From: Carallia brachiata
Lineage: Eukaryota > Streptophyta > Magnoliopsida > Malpighiales > Rhizophoraceae
Length of the DNA stretch: 64,000 bases
Assembly: GCA_021464245.1 (NCBI GenBank)
Contig: JADCRB010000036.1
Coordinates: 4,925,442 to 4,989,441 of the forward strand
Direction of reading: 5' to 3'
The notes beneath the pieces were generated by a model, which was not told where the DNA came from, did not search any database, and saw only the letters and a program-made list of their open reading frames with translations. This document shows positions 16,183 through 28,543 of the stretch, piece by piece. The position numbers were made by a program, and so were the translations under genes. Position 1 is the stretch's first letter; each line of letters begins with the position of its first letter.

Positions 16183-18917
16183 TCAATGCCTCAGAGATGC
16201 CAACCTCTTCTCAAGTTCATCAATACCCGAACTGCAGTGTAGAATCAAATTGTAAGCAAGAGAAAGAACTTTTTGTTTTTGGAAGCTATAATGGAAATGA
16301 AATTTGCCCCCCCCCCCCCCCCCCTCCCTCCCTCCCCGGGTTTTCCAAACAAAGTCTGAGTGCATTAATTCTTCATTTAAAATTGGAAGACACCAACTGA
16401 CTTTAAGGCCTGTGGTAATTTATCTTCGCATGAAAAATTCTTTTCCATGTGATCAGCAAATGGCGTGACAGAAAAATACCTGCTGACATCTTCTTTCTTC
16501 TTCCCAGCAATTTTACCCCTTGGTGCTGCCGACAGCTGCCATATATGAATTCAAGTCATCACTAGGCAGTAAGGGAACATTTAAAAAAAAAAAAAAGGTG
16601 CAAAGTTCACAAAAGAATACTCAGACTGACCTGTGCAGCAACATCGACACCAATTTCATCCAGCACCTGCCAAGAAATTATAGATAATAGGAAAAAAGAG
16701 AAAAACTAGTCAGTTCCTTGCTTACAGAATACCGAAAAGCAGTAATATCCACAAGTACATTTCAACTATTGTTTCCAGAATGCTCATGTAGTATCTTGCA
16801 TCCCCTGTCCCTTTCCAATTCCTTGATCCAAAGCCCAACAGCAAGTGCACACCCACAGAAATTAATCCCTATTATGGTGCCCATCAAGAGTTACAAACTC
16901 CCAGACAATATCTATAATTTTTTATTCAAGGCCTTCCAGGCTTTACTACAAGAATACTAGAGACATCACAAGGGGAGAAACGACTGGAAAATGCTTAAAA
17001 TGCACCAGATAGCCTATCAAAATTATTGCGTTCTTGATCATCACATCTATAAATTTATCATAAAAGGCATATGGGACAACAGCAATAGCATGATAATTAC
17101 TGGAGAAAGAAGTAAAATGGACAAGAAGCCCACCTGATTTGTCAGTTCTTCTGACTCTTCTTCAGCCTCGTCGTCATCCATAGCATCATCTATGGCATCT
17201 GACATCAATTCAGTCTGCCAAGCAACGGTAACAGACCAATAAGCACCTCAACAAGCACGAAACAATGTTTCATGTTGGATTTATTGTCAATTAGAATTAT
17301 TTTGATCTTACGGTCATATCCATCTGAGCTGACTGCTTCTGAAATTCCTTGACGACCTTCATTTGCTTTGCGGGGGCCATTTGCTGCAAATGACTCACAA
17401 AAAATGTTAAAAAACCCAGGATTTACCCAAACTAGAGGTAAACGAAAAGGAAAATAGAAAAAATGACTGCACACGACTTCTAGATATTCACTTATAAACA
17501 TGGTGTACGAAGAAATTCCAGAAGCTTAGAAAATACAAATGTAATTAGTACCCATCCTACCATCTCAAGATATATGGATAATCATATCTACTATTCTGAT
17601 ACCAAATCAGAGCACATGCAGATGTTACTGACCTTATTCATAGTTGCCATTGCCTTGCTGGCACTTTTCAGACCAGTAGCGACTGAAGACTGAGCATGCA
17701 TTCCCTGAAAAAGGGAGTAAGCACTATTAATAACAGCACATCACCCATGGATTGAAAGGAAGAATCTCTCTCTTGCTCTCTCTATTGTCTCGTGCACTTG
17801 AAGAATCTGACGGAGTACCTGGGTATGAGTTGCTAGGCCTCTTATTTGAGCTCGGCTACCTTGTAGGTTAGTTATTTGCTGCCTAAGCCTGACTAATTGC
17901 CGTGCTAAAATTTTAGCTGCTGCCTGCAGGATACATATAAGGAAATTCAAAACAACGCATGAAATAGGAAAAATGGTAGCAGGCCCTATGTTAAAGGAAA
18001 TAGATTCTGGATAGGAACAATGCAAAAAATTGTCACAAAAAGCATGCAATGGCAACTGGGCTTCGGAAGCAATTCAAAGCCATTGATTTTTTTTATATAC
18101 CTTTCAAATGCCAAAGCAATAAAAAGCAATTTTTCCAAAATCCATTAAAGAAAAAAAAATCAAGAATCCAAGTCAAACCGAAAATTTACAACACACCTCA
18201 TTTCCTGTCTTGGCTGTTCTTTTTATCTCTGCAATAAGTTTCTTTTCCTGACATAAGGAAACAATATAAGATGTAATAGCAAACATCATCTTGCTATCCT
18301 GACATAACTTAAAATCCGGGTCACGGTTCAAAACCATTAACATACTTCTGATTGCAGCTGTCCAATTTCCTTCTCTATACCTGAATCAATTTAGATCCAG
18401 AACAAATAAACAAAAATTCAGTGACATATTGCTCAACCTTGCCCAAGCCTCAAGTCTAGCTAAACCATATTGCTTTGCTTGATCATTCTCTTCTCCAATC
18501 AGTGACATAAGAAGATTAATAAATCCCAACAAAAACCCAAAAAAAAAAAAAAAAAAAGAAACAATTTTAGTGAATACCTCTAGTAGCATGCTGCATGTCC
18601 CTCTTACTCTGCCGAATTGTCTCTGCAATACGAAGCAAACGAGTTTTAAAACCTTTTCTTATTTATACAACAAAGCACACCAAAAAAAAAAAAGCAATTT
18701 AACCAGATCTGTAATTCGAACTCTAAATAACAACAAAACGAACTCAAAGTCAACTCAAAATTCAGGAATAACTAAATCAGTAAATAAAATAGAAAATTAA
18801 ATAGAACATACACAGAGACGTCGTCCTGAGAGATATCCAATTCAGAAAATTTCACAAAAAAAAAAAAAAAATCAAAGTCGAACCTCTAGGGTCAGCCTTC
18901 TTGCCGAAAACGTCCAT
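16183..18917 (-). CDS. VPS2.2: ESCRT-III subunit VPS2 (CHMP2-like), VPS2.2/2.3 type
   Basis: VPS2 joins the ESCRT-III filaments that bud vesicles into multivesicular endosomes. The model has 211 aa. Exons on the minus strand in order: 18884-18917, 18578-18622, 18346-18380, 18197-18247, 17819-17923, 17633-17704, 17312-17383, 17134-17214, 16631-16666, 16480-16535, 16183-16231. The start is MDVFGKKADPRETIRQSKR, followed by the basic helical core ILARQLVRLRQQITNLQGSR. An acidic region (DDAMDDDEAEEESEEL) follows, and the C-terminus ends in a MIM-like helix DELEKRLASLRH (200-211), which in this family binds the MIT domain of the VPS4 ATPase. The NxFxKKxxPRE-type N-terminus fits VPS2.2/2.3 rather than VPS2.1. 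All introns are GT-AG with an intact frame. A long C-run at about 16307-16324 sits in the last intron. VPS2.3 is an equally possible name. Confidence 0.93.
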
Positions 18918-20963
18918 TTTTTGTTGTTTTTTTTGCGCGTTTTCTGTATCGTTCGGAGATTGATTTCCTCAACGGCGACGAGAAAGTGCCGAGAGAGAGA
19001 GCGCGTTCGCAAGACGTAGGGGAGTCTTTGGAATTTTTAATATTTATTAACGCCAACGAAAAAGGACTTGATCGTAATTCAATATTTTCCAGAGTCTGTT
19101 GGTCGTTGAGGTAATTAATTTCCGTTCCCAGGTTCCCGGGTAAAATATGGTTTCATTAATTTAATTAGACAAATTTAATCCGGTTGGATAGGGAAGAAAC
19201 TCGTTTTATGTGAAAATTACGGGTTTAAGTTTTTGTTAAAAGAAATAATGACACTAAATATATGATCTTACTAGATTACGAATAATTTGGTAAAGTTTAT
19301 TAAATTGTGAGATTTATTTATTTATAATTTAAATATAAATTGTCGGATCTATTTATAAATTATCTGGCGTAATTTTTGCTGGCTGCAATTTTACTCACCC
19401 ATTTGTTCATGGTAAAACACCCACACCCCCGCAAAGAAATAATCATCTACGTTGTATAAGATAATTCGTGCGGTGCCATTACCTTTCCGATCATTACATC
19501 AGATACCATACTGTCTACTTATCGTTGTCGATATAACTGGACTGGACAGAATTGATTAGTGTGACTAGTTTAATTAATAATCTATTAAAAATTTAATTAA
19601 TTTATAATTAATTTTAAAAAATTTCAGACCAATCAAAAATAGTTAAAATAATAAAAATTGAATTGGTTGCATCGGTTAAATTAGACTAAAAATTTTATAA
19701 ATTATAATTTAATTTTAAATTTTTTTAAAGTATAGTTTAAACTCTAAATGTAATGTAAAATTTTAATTTCGTCTTAAATTTAATTAAAATTTTTAATTTA
19801 ATTCTTAAATTTAAAAAATTAATATTTAATTACTATTTATAAATATTAATTTTTAATTAATTATATATATAATTAAATATTAATTTAATTAATTAAATTT
19901 TAAATTACTAATATTTTTTAGTTAATCACCGATCCAATTATGACAACTTAATAATTATGTGATCGCGAGACAACAGACCGTCTACATTATGTGAGCGTCT
20001 GCATGCAATAACTTCTTCGAATTCTTATTAAGGAAGGAAAAAAGAAAACCAAAAAGAAAAGCCGACCCGACCTGACCCGAGACGCTGGACTCTCTCGTCT
20101 CCCAATATATCATCCATCCACATATGGCGGTTTCGGGTTGATAACAACAACAACAAAAAAAAAAAAAAAAAAAAAAGCGCGTCTTCTTGTTTCTTTCTAG
20201 TTTATTAGTTTATTTATTGAGTTCAGTTTGGTGTACACACTCTGATATTAAGATAGTATATATATTAAATATATTTTTATGATAGATTTAATTATTTTAT
20301 AATAATATTTATTATTTTTATAATAATAAATTACATATTAATTTTTTATATTTTATTATATTTTATTAATTTTATTATAAAAACAAATAAATCTGTTACT
20401 ATATATATATATATCAAATATAATTATATAATTATAGAAATTGTTTTTTTGTTGTTTGTTTACTATATCCTACTGTATAATAAAAAGTACTGTTTGTTTG
20501 TTTTTACTGCTTACAATTCAAAACGCTCTCTCTCGCGGTTTTCCAAATTCTTTTCGGAAGCAACAGCTTCTGCTTCTGCTGCTGCTGCTACTAGTTCTTC
20601 TGTTGCGGGAAAATTAATTGGAATTTCAATTCCGCTCTTATAATTACAGGTTCTTTTGAGTCTTGATTGGGAATTCTTGAATTTTACTTCTTCTAAACCA
20701 AGAACAACAAGCAGAAAATCAGGAACAATCTTGAGGGTTTTCCTACACAACCGTCTTGCAAAAAAATACCACTGATTATTTCTTTTGCTGCCGGTGTCTT
20801 TTTTTATGTTTTCTTTTCGTTTTTTTTTTTTGGAAGCGAGAATTTTATTACGATCTTGCCCAGGAAGATTGGTGAATTGAAGAATTAGGGTTTTTGGGCG
20901 GCGCGATTTTTGTTGTCTTCTTCTTTTTTCGCTTTGTGGAGATAATTTAGGTTGAGAGGAGGG
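18918..20963. promoter_or_regulatory. Divergent intergenic region between VPS2 and PP2A B'' genes
   Basis: The two genes point away from each other, so this 2-kb stretch holds both promoters and leaders. The VPS2 side has a short GC-richer leader with a GAGAGAGAG run (about 18990-19005). The PP2A side has a pyrimidine- and GCT-rich leader from about 20500 onward. The middle (about 19540-19950 and 20240-20450) is AT-rich low-complexity DNA, and a poly-A run lies at about 20155-20176. An antisense 201-codon ORF across 20511-21116 has no family features and is not annotated. Confidence 0.5.
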
Positions 20964-23900
20964 ATGGATATTGATACAGGAGGACGAGGAGGTGATGATG
21001 ATGGGGCTTGTTTGGATGCGGAACTTTTGCAACTCCCCGACGTGCCTCCGGTTGTTCTCAAAGGGAATCCCGAACTCGCCGAGGACTTGTTCTCTCAGTG
21101 GCTCTCCCTTCCACATACTTCTCGCCTGGTAATTTTCTTGTTTTCCTTTTTTTATTTTAATTTTTCACATTAATTTATTACTGATTTTGCTTATCTGCGT
21201 GCAGGTGAAAAGTTTAATTGATGATGCAATATCTGGCAATCCAGTTAATGCTGCAAATTGCGGGAATAGTTCGTTACCCTCCATGTTTCCTGCTGGCAGC
21301 GCACCGCCACTTTCGCCTAGAAGTTCAACTGGTTCTCCGCGCGCATTTAAGCAGAAAACGAGCCCTTCATTCCCGGTGAATCCATTGAAATCAGATAGAG
21401 TACAAATTCGAGAAGTAATACCGCAGGTTTAACTTGTTACCGGTGGCTTCTGCTTCAGTTTACTGTTTTATTAAAGTTAACCTGCTCAAGTTGTAATTTA
21501 CGGATAATGACTTATGTGTTTCGCAGTTCTATTTCCAAAACGGTTGTCCACCAACTAATGAACTGAAAGAACAATGTCTTTCGGGAATTAGTCTTTTTCA
21601 ATGATCATCCAGACGGAGTGCCAATAGATGGTTAGAATCAATCCGTAGCTGTCTCTTTTGTCTTCAAGTGCAATTGATTCTTGTTAACATTTCCACTTGC
21701 TATTTGTGTTTCTTTTATGTCCTTAAGGCAAGAAGGAATTTCTTCTAAAGTTGTTAATATTTATGCTTTTGTTGTGCAGAATTTAAACATGTTACAAAGG
21801 AAATCTGCAAGCTACCATCTTTCTTCTGCTCTGTGCTTTTTAGAAATATTGATACCAATTTCACTGGGAAAGTGACCAGGTATGGACTTTTAATGAGTTT
21901 CCTACTATGTTTTCTTTTTAGTATGTGAAAGGAGATCGAGTCCATTTTTAGGAAGTTGTCCTCGTGTTTAGATGTTTGTCACCTGGCACAGCATCTTGGC
22001 CTTTTTTTTTTTTTTTGCTACAACATATAGGCCAGTAATTTGCATTGTATTCATGTTTCTTCCTTATTGTAAGTGTTATGTAATATTTTACGTATGGTTG
22101 GATGGTGAAGTTTTCTTTTGTCAGTCACATATTGTACAGCAATGGAGTGATTATCTTTATATATAACTGAGATGCTTTTTTGAGAAGTGATTTGGTTAGA
22201 CTTACCGTTTTGATTTTTTAATCTTGAATTCTCTGCTTTGAGCTAGAGTCTTTCCTGTGGGATCCCATTTGAAATTTTCACATATTAGTTAGAAGCTGCC
22301 AAAATTTAAAAGATTTCATGTAACTGATTATGAAGTCAGTCATATCTTTACTTCTTCTATTTGTGCCATTTCATTTTACAAGGGAATGATCATTTGTTGC
22401 TTAAGAATTGTTCCATTGGAGTATTTCTAATGAATGATGCTTGGTATATCTACTTTGAATCATCCTTTTGTCTCACTAACATCATTTATTTGCAGAGCTG
22501 CATTCATCAAATATTGGGTGGATGGCAATATGCTGACAATGGATACAGCAACTCAAATTTTCCATATCTTAAAGCAGCCAGATTGCAAATACCTTACTAA
22601 GGTTATCTGGAAATCCAGTGTATTCTCTGTGCATTTATTGGGTGTCTGGAATTTGCTTAGCAGTAGCTGATTTGTATAACAGTCTTGTTTGCTATGTTTT
22701 TTCAGCAATTAAATTAGCTTAATTTCCAAATTGGTGGTTATGTGCAGGCTGACTTCAAACTTGTTCTTCAAGATCTTTTAGCAACCCATCCAGGATTAGA
22801 GTTCTTGCATACCACGCAAGAATTTCAGGAAAGATATGGTATGTAGTCATTTGGTTTAATTTTAATTTTATTGCTAAACTATTAGAACATTGACTGTGGA
22901 ACCGAAATTTTTAGCAGGAATGAAGAGCCAGTGTTGTGCAAATTTTATTGGAAAAATAATCTTTTGCTATCCTTATTATGGTTAACTGACAGTGCCTACC
23001 TTGCGATTAGTCCATGCTGCTCTGTGTCTATTATCAACAATAAATATTTGTCCAAAGGAAAAAAGAAATAAAATAATCTAAACAAAAAATGCATTGCTGC
23101 TTTCTTTGTATGCTGATACATATACAAAGTATTGCACATGCATTTACATTTAAATCTGGCTATCTAAGATGGACTTTGAGCTGGAGGAAAATTTAATGCA
23201 GCATCAGACACATTGCTGAGGTGAGTTTATATATGAGGTGAAAAGTTCAGAGATCACCCATGAAGCTGTAAAGGGATTTGAGTTTTTCGAAAAATTCTAA
23301 TTGAATTAACTAATATTTCAGTAGTCATCCAGTCTATCAATGTAATCATTAGTGATTCATTATAATATAAGAGACATGCATTTGCTATGAGTCATAGTAC
23401 ATTTTTTCCCTTGGATGCTTCTTGGTAGACATATTCTATAAACTCAATCATTGTTTTTATCTTTTCTTGCAAATTAATTTGTTCTTAATTTCATCAAATT
23501 TTCCTTGACCATTTAAATTCCTGTAATTGTGGCCAGCTGAAACTGTCATATACAGAATATTTTATTACATCAATAGATCAGGAAACGGCCGTCTTACTCT
23601 GAGGGAGCTGAAACGTGGCAATCTAACTGCTGCCATGCAACATGTAGATGAGGAAGAGGACATTAACAAAGTTCTGAGGTCGGTATGTTAGCTGATTCAT
23701 TCACATGATTTTGAAAATGAAACCATGAACATCTAGCATAAACCTGGAAAAGCAACCATCTGTTATTCTTTTACATGGAGTAGCCCTAGCAAACTGCAAC
23801 AATATAATACTCCCAGATACAAGGCCTTCCACAGTATCATTGTGCCATGTTCAAAAGCATTAGTTAAAACTGTTGCTGATGTGAGCTGGTTTGTGTAACT

Positions 23901-25335
23901 TCTCATTTCAGGTTCTTTTCTTATGAACATTTTTATGTTATATACTGCAAGTTCTGGGAGCTGGATACAGACCATGATTTCTTGATAGACGCAGAGAATC
24001 TAATGAGATATGGTAATCACTCACTGACGTATAGGATCATGGATAGAATATTTTCACAGGTTAGTGGTGCCATGCTTTTTCCTTGCTTTATGATTGGATC
24101 AAATTGAAGTTACTTTCAGGTAAAGGCAAATTTTTCCAGTTCCTAATTGAAGTTTTTGAAATTGGTTGTATTGTGTTTGTTCTTTATGTCACCTCAGGTT
24201 CCAAGGAGGTTTAGTAGCAATGTTGAAGGGAAGATGTGTTATGAAGATTTCGTTTACTTCATACTTTCAGAGGAGGACAAATCATCTGAGGCTAGTCTTG
24301 AATTTTGGTATGATCTAATTCTTTGTACTTAGTTCCTACTGGTTTGACTCATTGGCAATATTTAGATAGAGACGTTTTTGCAGAATTTCATTGTGTTTAT
24401 GACAAATATCAGTCTTCTTGTAATAACTGTTATTCTGTTAAAGAAAGAAATATGATGTAATAAAATTAAAGAAATCAACAAATAAGCCAAGGGAAAAGGA
24501 CCAATGGAAACAAGACCTGGGTGGGTCAAGATTATGTGTAGGTTGGTCCATTTAAGCTTTCTATCGACGATGGGGCACGATCTCCTTTGCAACCCAAAGA
24601 ATCATAATTCCCATTGCCTCCGCTTCTTTTAGCGCCAATGCCCTGAAAGACTTGTTTTATTTTGTGCAAGGCCCATCCATAATTCCTACTATCTGATTAC
24701 CACTTCTGCAATGTATCTCTTATGTAAGCGAGTTCTATTTGCAGGTTCAAGTGCATAGATTTGGATGGAAATGGTGTGTTAACGTCCAATGAAATGCAAT
24801 TCTTTTATGAAGAGCAGCTGCATCGAATGGAATGTGTGGCCCAGGAGCCCGTGTTATTTGAAGACGTCTTATGTCAAATAGTGGACATGATTGCCCAGAG
24901 GTTTCTTTTTCGAAATGCTGGAATCTTCTTTCTTTTTTGTTTGCTTAATTCGTTGTGACATGGCTATATTTGCAGAATGAAGGTTATATCACACTGCATG
25001 ACTTCAAACGAAGCAAACTTTCAGGACATGTTTTCAATATGCTTTTCAATCTCAATAAGTTTATGGCTTTTGAATGTCGTGATCCATTTCTTATTCGCCA
25101 GGTATATTATCACGTTGTCCAGCCATTGAACGATAATATATTGCAGTTTCTGTTCTAGAAGTATGTTTGTGATTTGCATTTTTGCTGTCTTCAGGAACGT
25201 GAGAATCCATCCTTGACTGAATGGGATCGCTTTGCACATAGGGAGTACATCAGGCTTTCAATGGAAGAAGATGCTGAGGATGTCTCTAATGGAATCGCAG
25301 AAGTTTGGGATGAATCACTGGAGGCTCCTTTCTAA
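20964..25335 (+). CDS. PP2A regulatory subunit B'' (EF-hand type), with two apparent frameshifts
   Basis: B'' subunits target protein phosphatase 2A to substrates and bind calcium. Exons: 20964-21128, 21205-21426, 21527-21630, 21780-21879, 22496-22601, 22748-22838, 23537-23678, 23912-24059, 24198-24307, 24745-24900, 24976-25101, 25195-25335. Total length corresponds to about 536 aa, against about 536-538 in Arabidopsis B''alpha/beta. Visible: N-terminus [16 protein letters not shown]-hand loops at about 328-339 ([12 protein letters not shown]) and 401-412 ([12 protein letters not shown]), and the ending WDESLEAPF. The in-frame TTG at 20952 is not a start. Two breaks: exon 3 has a run of five T's (about 21593-21598) that puts TGA in frame where the family reads LF..HPDG. 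Exon 10 ends GCCCAGAG, one C short of the GCCCCAGAG needed to join exon 11 in frame. All else is conserved, so sequencing or assembly error is the likeliest cause; a true pseudogene is possible. Confidence 0.85.
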
Positions 25336-28300
25336 GTGAATGAGGTAACTTTTCCCAAAGAGGAAAATATCTAAATTTGAAGTTTTCATTTGAGTGCGTT
25401 TTTCGTTGCTTATCATTATTTCTTTTTTGAGATTGCAAGTGCATACTCCAATTACAAGTGTTTTCCAATTAGAACCACATGGCATACATTGGCAATGTTT
25501 TTGAATGTCTTTTCAACTTGCCTTGTTGTAGTTGGAAATCTTGGTTTTCAACCGCTGATTGATAACCAAACTTCTTCACCTACAATAGTATGTGTATACT
25601 CCTATTTCATGTTTTTCAATGGTGCCTACAAAGGCCCCCCTTTTTTTTCCCCCCTCGGAGGAGGAGAGAGTTTACTCATTTTTATATTCTCCATATTTTG
25701 ACCACAATTTTGACGACTTTTTGGGTTTCTGCAGCTGCCTGCTGCTTTTCTTAGTTTCTCCTCTGAATGTTGATTCTTTGCTGGATATGTGCGTTGAGCA
25801 AGAGACATTTAAATCTGCCCACAGGGAGTACATGTGAAGCTTCTCAAGACGTTGATGCGCATATTAGCCGGGTAAGAAGGATGCTTGCCTTGGTGAAATC
25901 AAGTCAAGATGCACTTGGGGGTTAGTGGCAATATCAGGAATTTCTGATGTGCCAAGACGTCTACTGTCTGGAGATCAATCAGTCATTGCTCAGACAATAG
26001 TAGGCACAATCTTATATGGTTGGTGTTGGGTAGCTACTAGCTACTTTCCAACTTCAGGAAATCAACTCCATTCTTGTTGTCATTTCTTGTGCTTCAGTTC
26101 GTTCAAGTTCTGACATGTGGGTGCTCCATTCTTGGCCAGCTACCTCCCATTATTGGCTGTGATTCTTATTATTATTATTTTTTTAGCGCCATTTATCTAT
26201 TCTTTTATTGGATTCATCGAGGAAAAGAAAACGTAAATAGAGCTGAAATAAGAATTACATCTCAATGTAACTTTTTTCTGGGGTGGTTGTGGATAGAGAT
26301 AGTGTATTTTTTCTCCATGGCCAGTAGGCAACTGGCACTGAAACAAAACTCCGTCGGTACATTAGTCTGCTGGTGTTGGTTCCTGTATGAAACAATTGGA
26401 CTGGGATACCTCATTACTGAGTAACCTCCTCTTAGACTTGCGATTGCCTCCGAGCGTCACCATTTCAGATGTGATCCTCACTACAAAGTAAACATCAATT
26501 CAACATCCTGGGCCGTTTTCTTTGTTACAAAGGATATGAATCGGAATTAACCTTGTATTATTCATGGTGAAGCAGCGAACGAATGCTGCTCGAAGCACAG
26601 AAGAAATTCACGAAACATTTTGTCACGTTCGCTGATAAAGCTTGGCAAAGTTTTCTCCTTATGAAAAAAAAAAAAACAAAAAAGCGAAGGTAAAAAAAAG
26701 GTGGGAAAGCGGGAAGGTTACGGGAAGTTTCTTGGTAACCGTATAGAGAAAGACCATTTTAGTTGACACGGACCCGCTTTCTTTCTGTCCTGTCGACTAG
26801 GGGAAGGGGCGATTTTTTTTTTTTTTTTGCGAAATTGGATTGGAATCTTACTTCTTGAAGAAATTTTATATGGAGAAATATTTAGTGAAATGTTTTAAGT
26901 TGAGTAAAATTAATATGAATTATTTGTTGACTAAATTTTAAAAAAATAATAAATTATTTAATTAATATTGTTAAGATGAATTGTTGTTGTCATTTTCTTA
27001 TTATTTAGAATATAATAATTTATATTTTTTTCTTAAATTTTATTATCACAAAACTATAGTGATTATGTTTTCTTTGACTGTGCTTTGACTGTGAGACTAT
27101 AATTCTGTTTCCATTGTCTAAGTAAAAAGTGGATAGTCGCATTGGCCGAATTCTTGACTGTTTGTTGATAACCCGACGGGCAAAAACTCCATAAATATAT
27201 AACTTTTTTTTTTCCATTCTTTGGACCAATTAAAAAAATAAATGAAAATCATGTTTCAGATGTTAATTTGAGTTACTTTGACAGTTTGACCTCACAAAAT
27301 GGTTAGGCATTTTGACTTTTCGCCTTCCCTGGTGATAATTCTACCTTCCACTTCGATGCTCTTCAAAATTCCCTCCACCTTCTCCTCCTAATAATAATAT
27401 TCATTAATTTTATTATTTTCAAGCAAAACTGTCCACAAAGACGGCTTTCATTTTGGGAACCGACCAGTTGACCACAAATGGTCGTCAAAGAATTTTTGTA
27501 GATTATATAAGATAATTTTGTATTATATATAAAATATTAATTTATTATATAATTCTTTTGGATAGAATATAGTATATAATTTTTTGTATGTTATAAAAAA
27601 ATTTTGTGTGACCCTGACATTTGTGACGGTTAAGATTTTTCCCCTTTTTAAATTAATAAATAAAAATATCATTAATTTTATCTAAATTAATAAATCTAAC
27701 AATAATTTTAAAAAATAATAAATTTAATATCAATTTTACTTAAAATAACAAATTTAACACGTAATAATTTTATATAAACAGTCAGTTTTGATGGCAGAAT
27801 TATAAAAATATATCTGTTTTAATGATATGATAGTTATATAAATTAGTGTCACATCATCAAAATAGATAAATTTTATCTAAAAAATTTAAATTGTGTTAAA
27901 TTTATTACTTTAAGTAAAATTAGTGTTAAATATAATATTTTTTAAAATTAATATTAAATTTATTACTTTAAATAAAATTAATAATATTTTTGTATATTAA
28001 TCTTTTATTTTTTAATACCCATTTGATATTTGCTTTGAAAGATTCCAAATTTTAGTAACCATCGCCGTTGGTTGATTGGTTCTATTAGATATGTAATTCC
28101 ATGAAAAAGTATTGAAAAAAAAAACAAAGACAACAAAATAATAATAATAATAGTAAATTGCGAATCTGGAAACTTTTTCTTTTTCGTTTCTTTTTCTTTT
28201 TTTTCTCATAATTATTCGTTGCTATCCTGGTTAAATTTGCCTTTGTTTTCGCATTCTCTATAGCTTGCTTCGCAAAAGCTTGCATCTTTCCTGGTCATTC

Positions 28301-28543
28301 TACTCAAGATTGGATTTTTACCATGCGATTGCTGAAGCTCTCTTCTCTTTCTACATGTACGTGCCTGGTTTCAACCGAGCTATTGATTTTCAATCACGAA
28401 AATCATTACCAATTATTGCATTTTTTTTTTTCTTCATATCCTTCTTCTTCTTCTTGAGAAATTATTGGGGTTTTTAGATTTGGCTGTTTAGCCCGGATGA
28501 GTAATTCAGTTGAATGGTTTGGTTTGCATTGGCAGGTACTTCT
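25336..28543. other. 3' UTR of PP2A B'' gene, intergenic DNA and TBC gene 5' leader
   Basis: About 25336-26450 has a fairly even base composition and probably includes a long, possibly spliced, 3' UTR of the PP2A gene. No further exon is recognised. From about 26650 the DNA becomes AT-rich and includes an inverted-repeat element (27650-27998). From about 28240 it becomes pyrimidine-rich, consistent with the leader of the TBC gene. An upstream mini-exon 28355-28367 (ATG TAC GTG CCT G, followed by GT) would splice in frame to the acceptor at 28535-28536 and add seven residues ahead of the annotated methionine. Confidence 0.5.
27650..27998. mobile_element. Inverted-repeat (foldback) MITE-like element
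   Basis: The left arm (about 27651-27762) and right arm (about 27885-27997) are near-complementary. Both read, on opposite strands, ATCATTAATTTTAT, then TAATAAAT(C/T)TAA, then TTTTACTTAAA, then ACAAATTTAACAC or close variants. The inner part (GTTTTGATG ... CATCATCAAAAT) is also inverted. Ends and target-site duplication could not be fixed. No coding capacity. Confidence 0.65.

Noticed and set aside
20511..21116. 201-codon minus-strand ORF
   Set aside because: It overlaps exon 1 and the leader of the plus-strand PP2A B'' gene, is Lys/Arg/Ser-rich and resembles no family; a shadow ORF.
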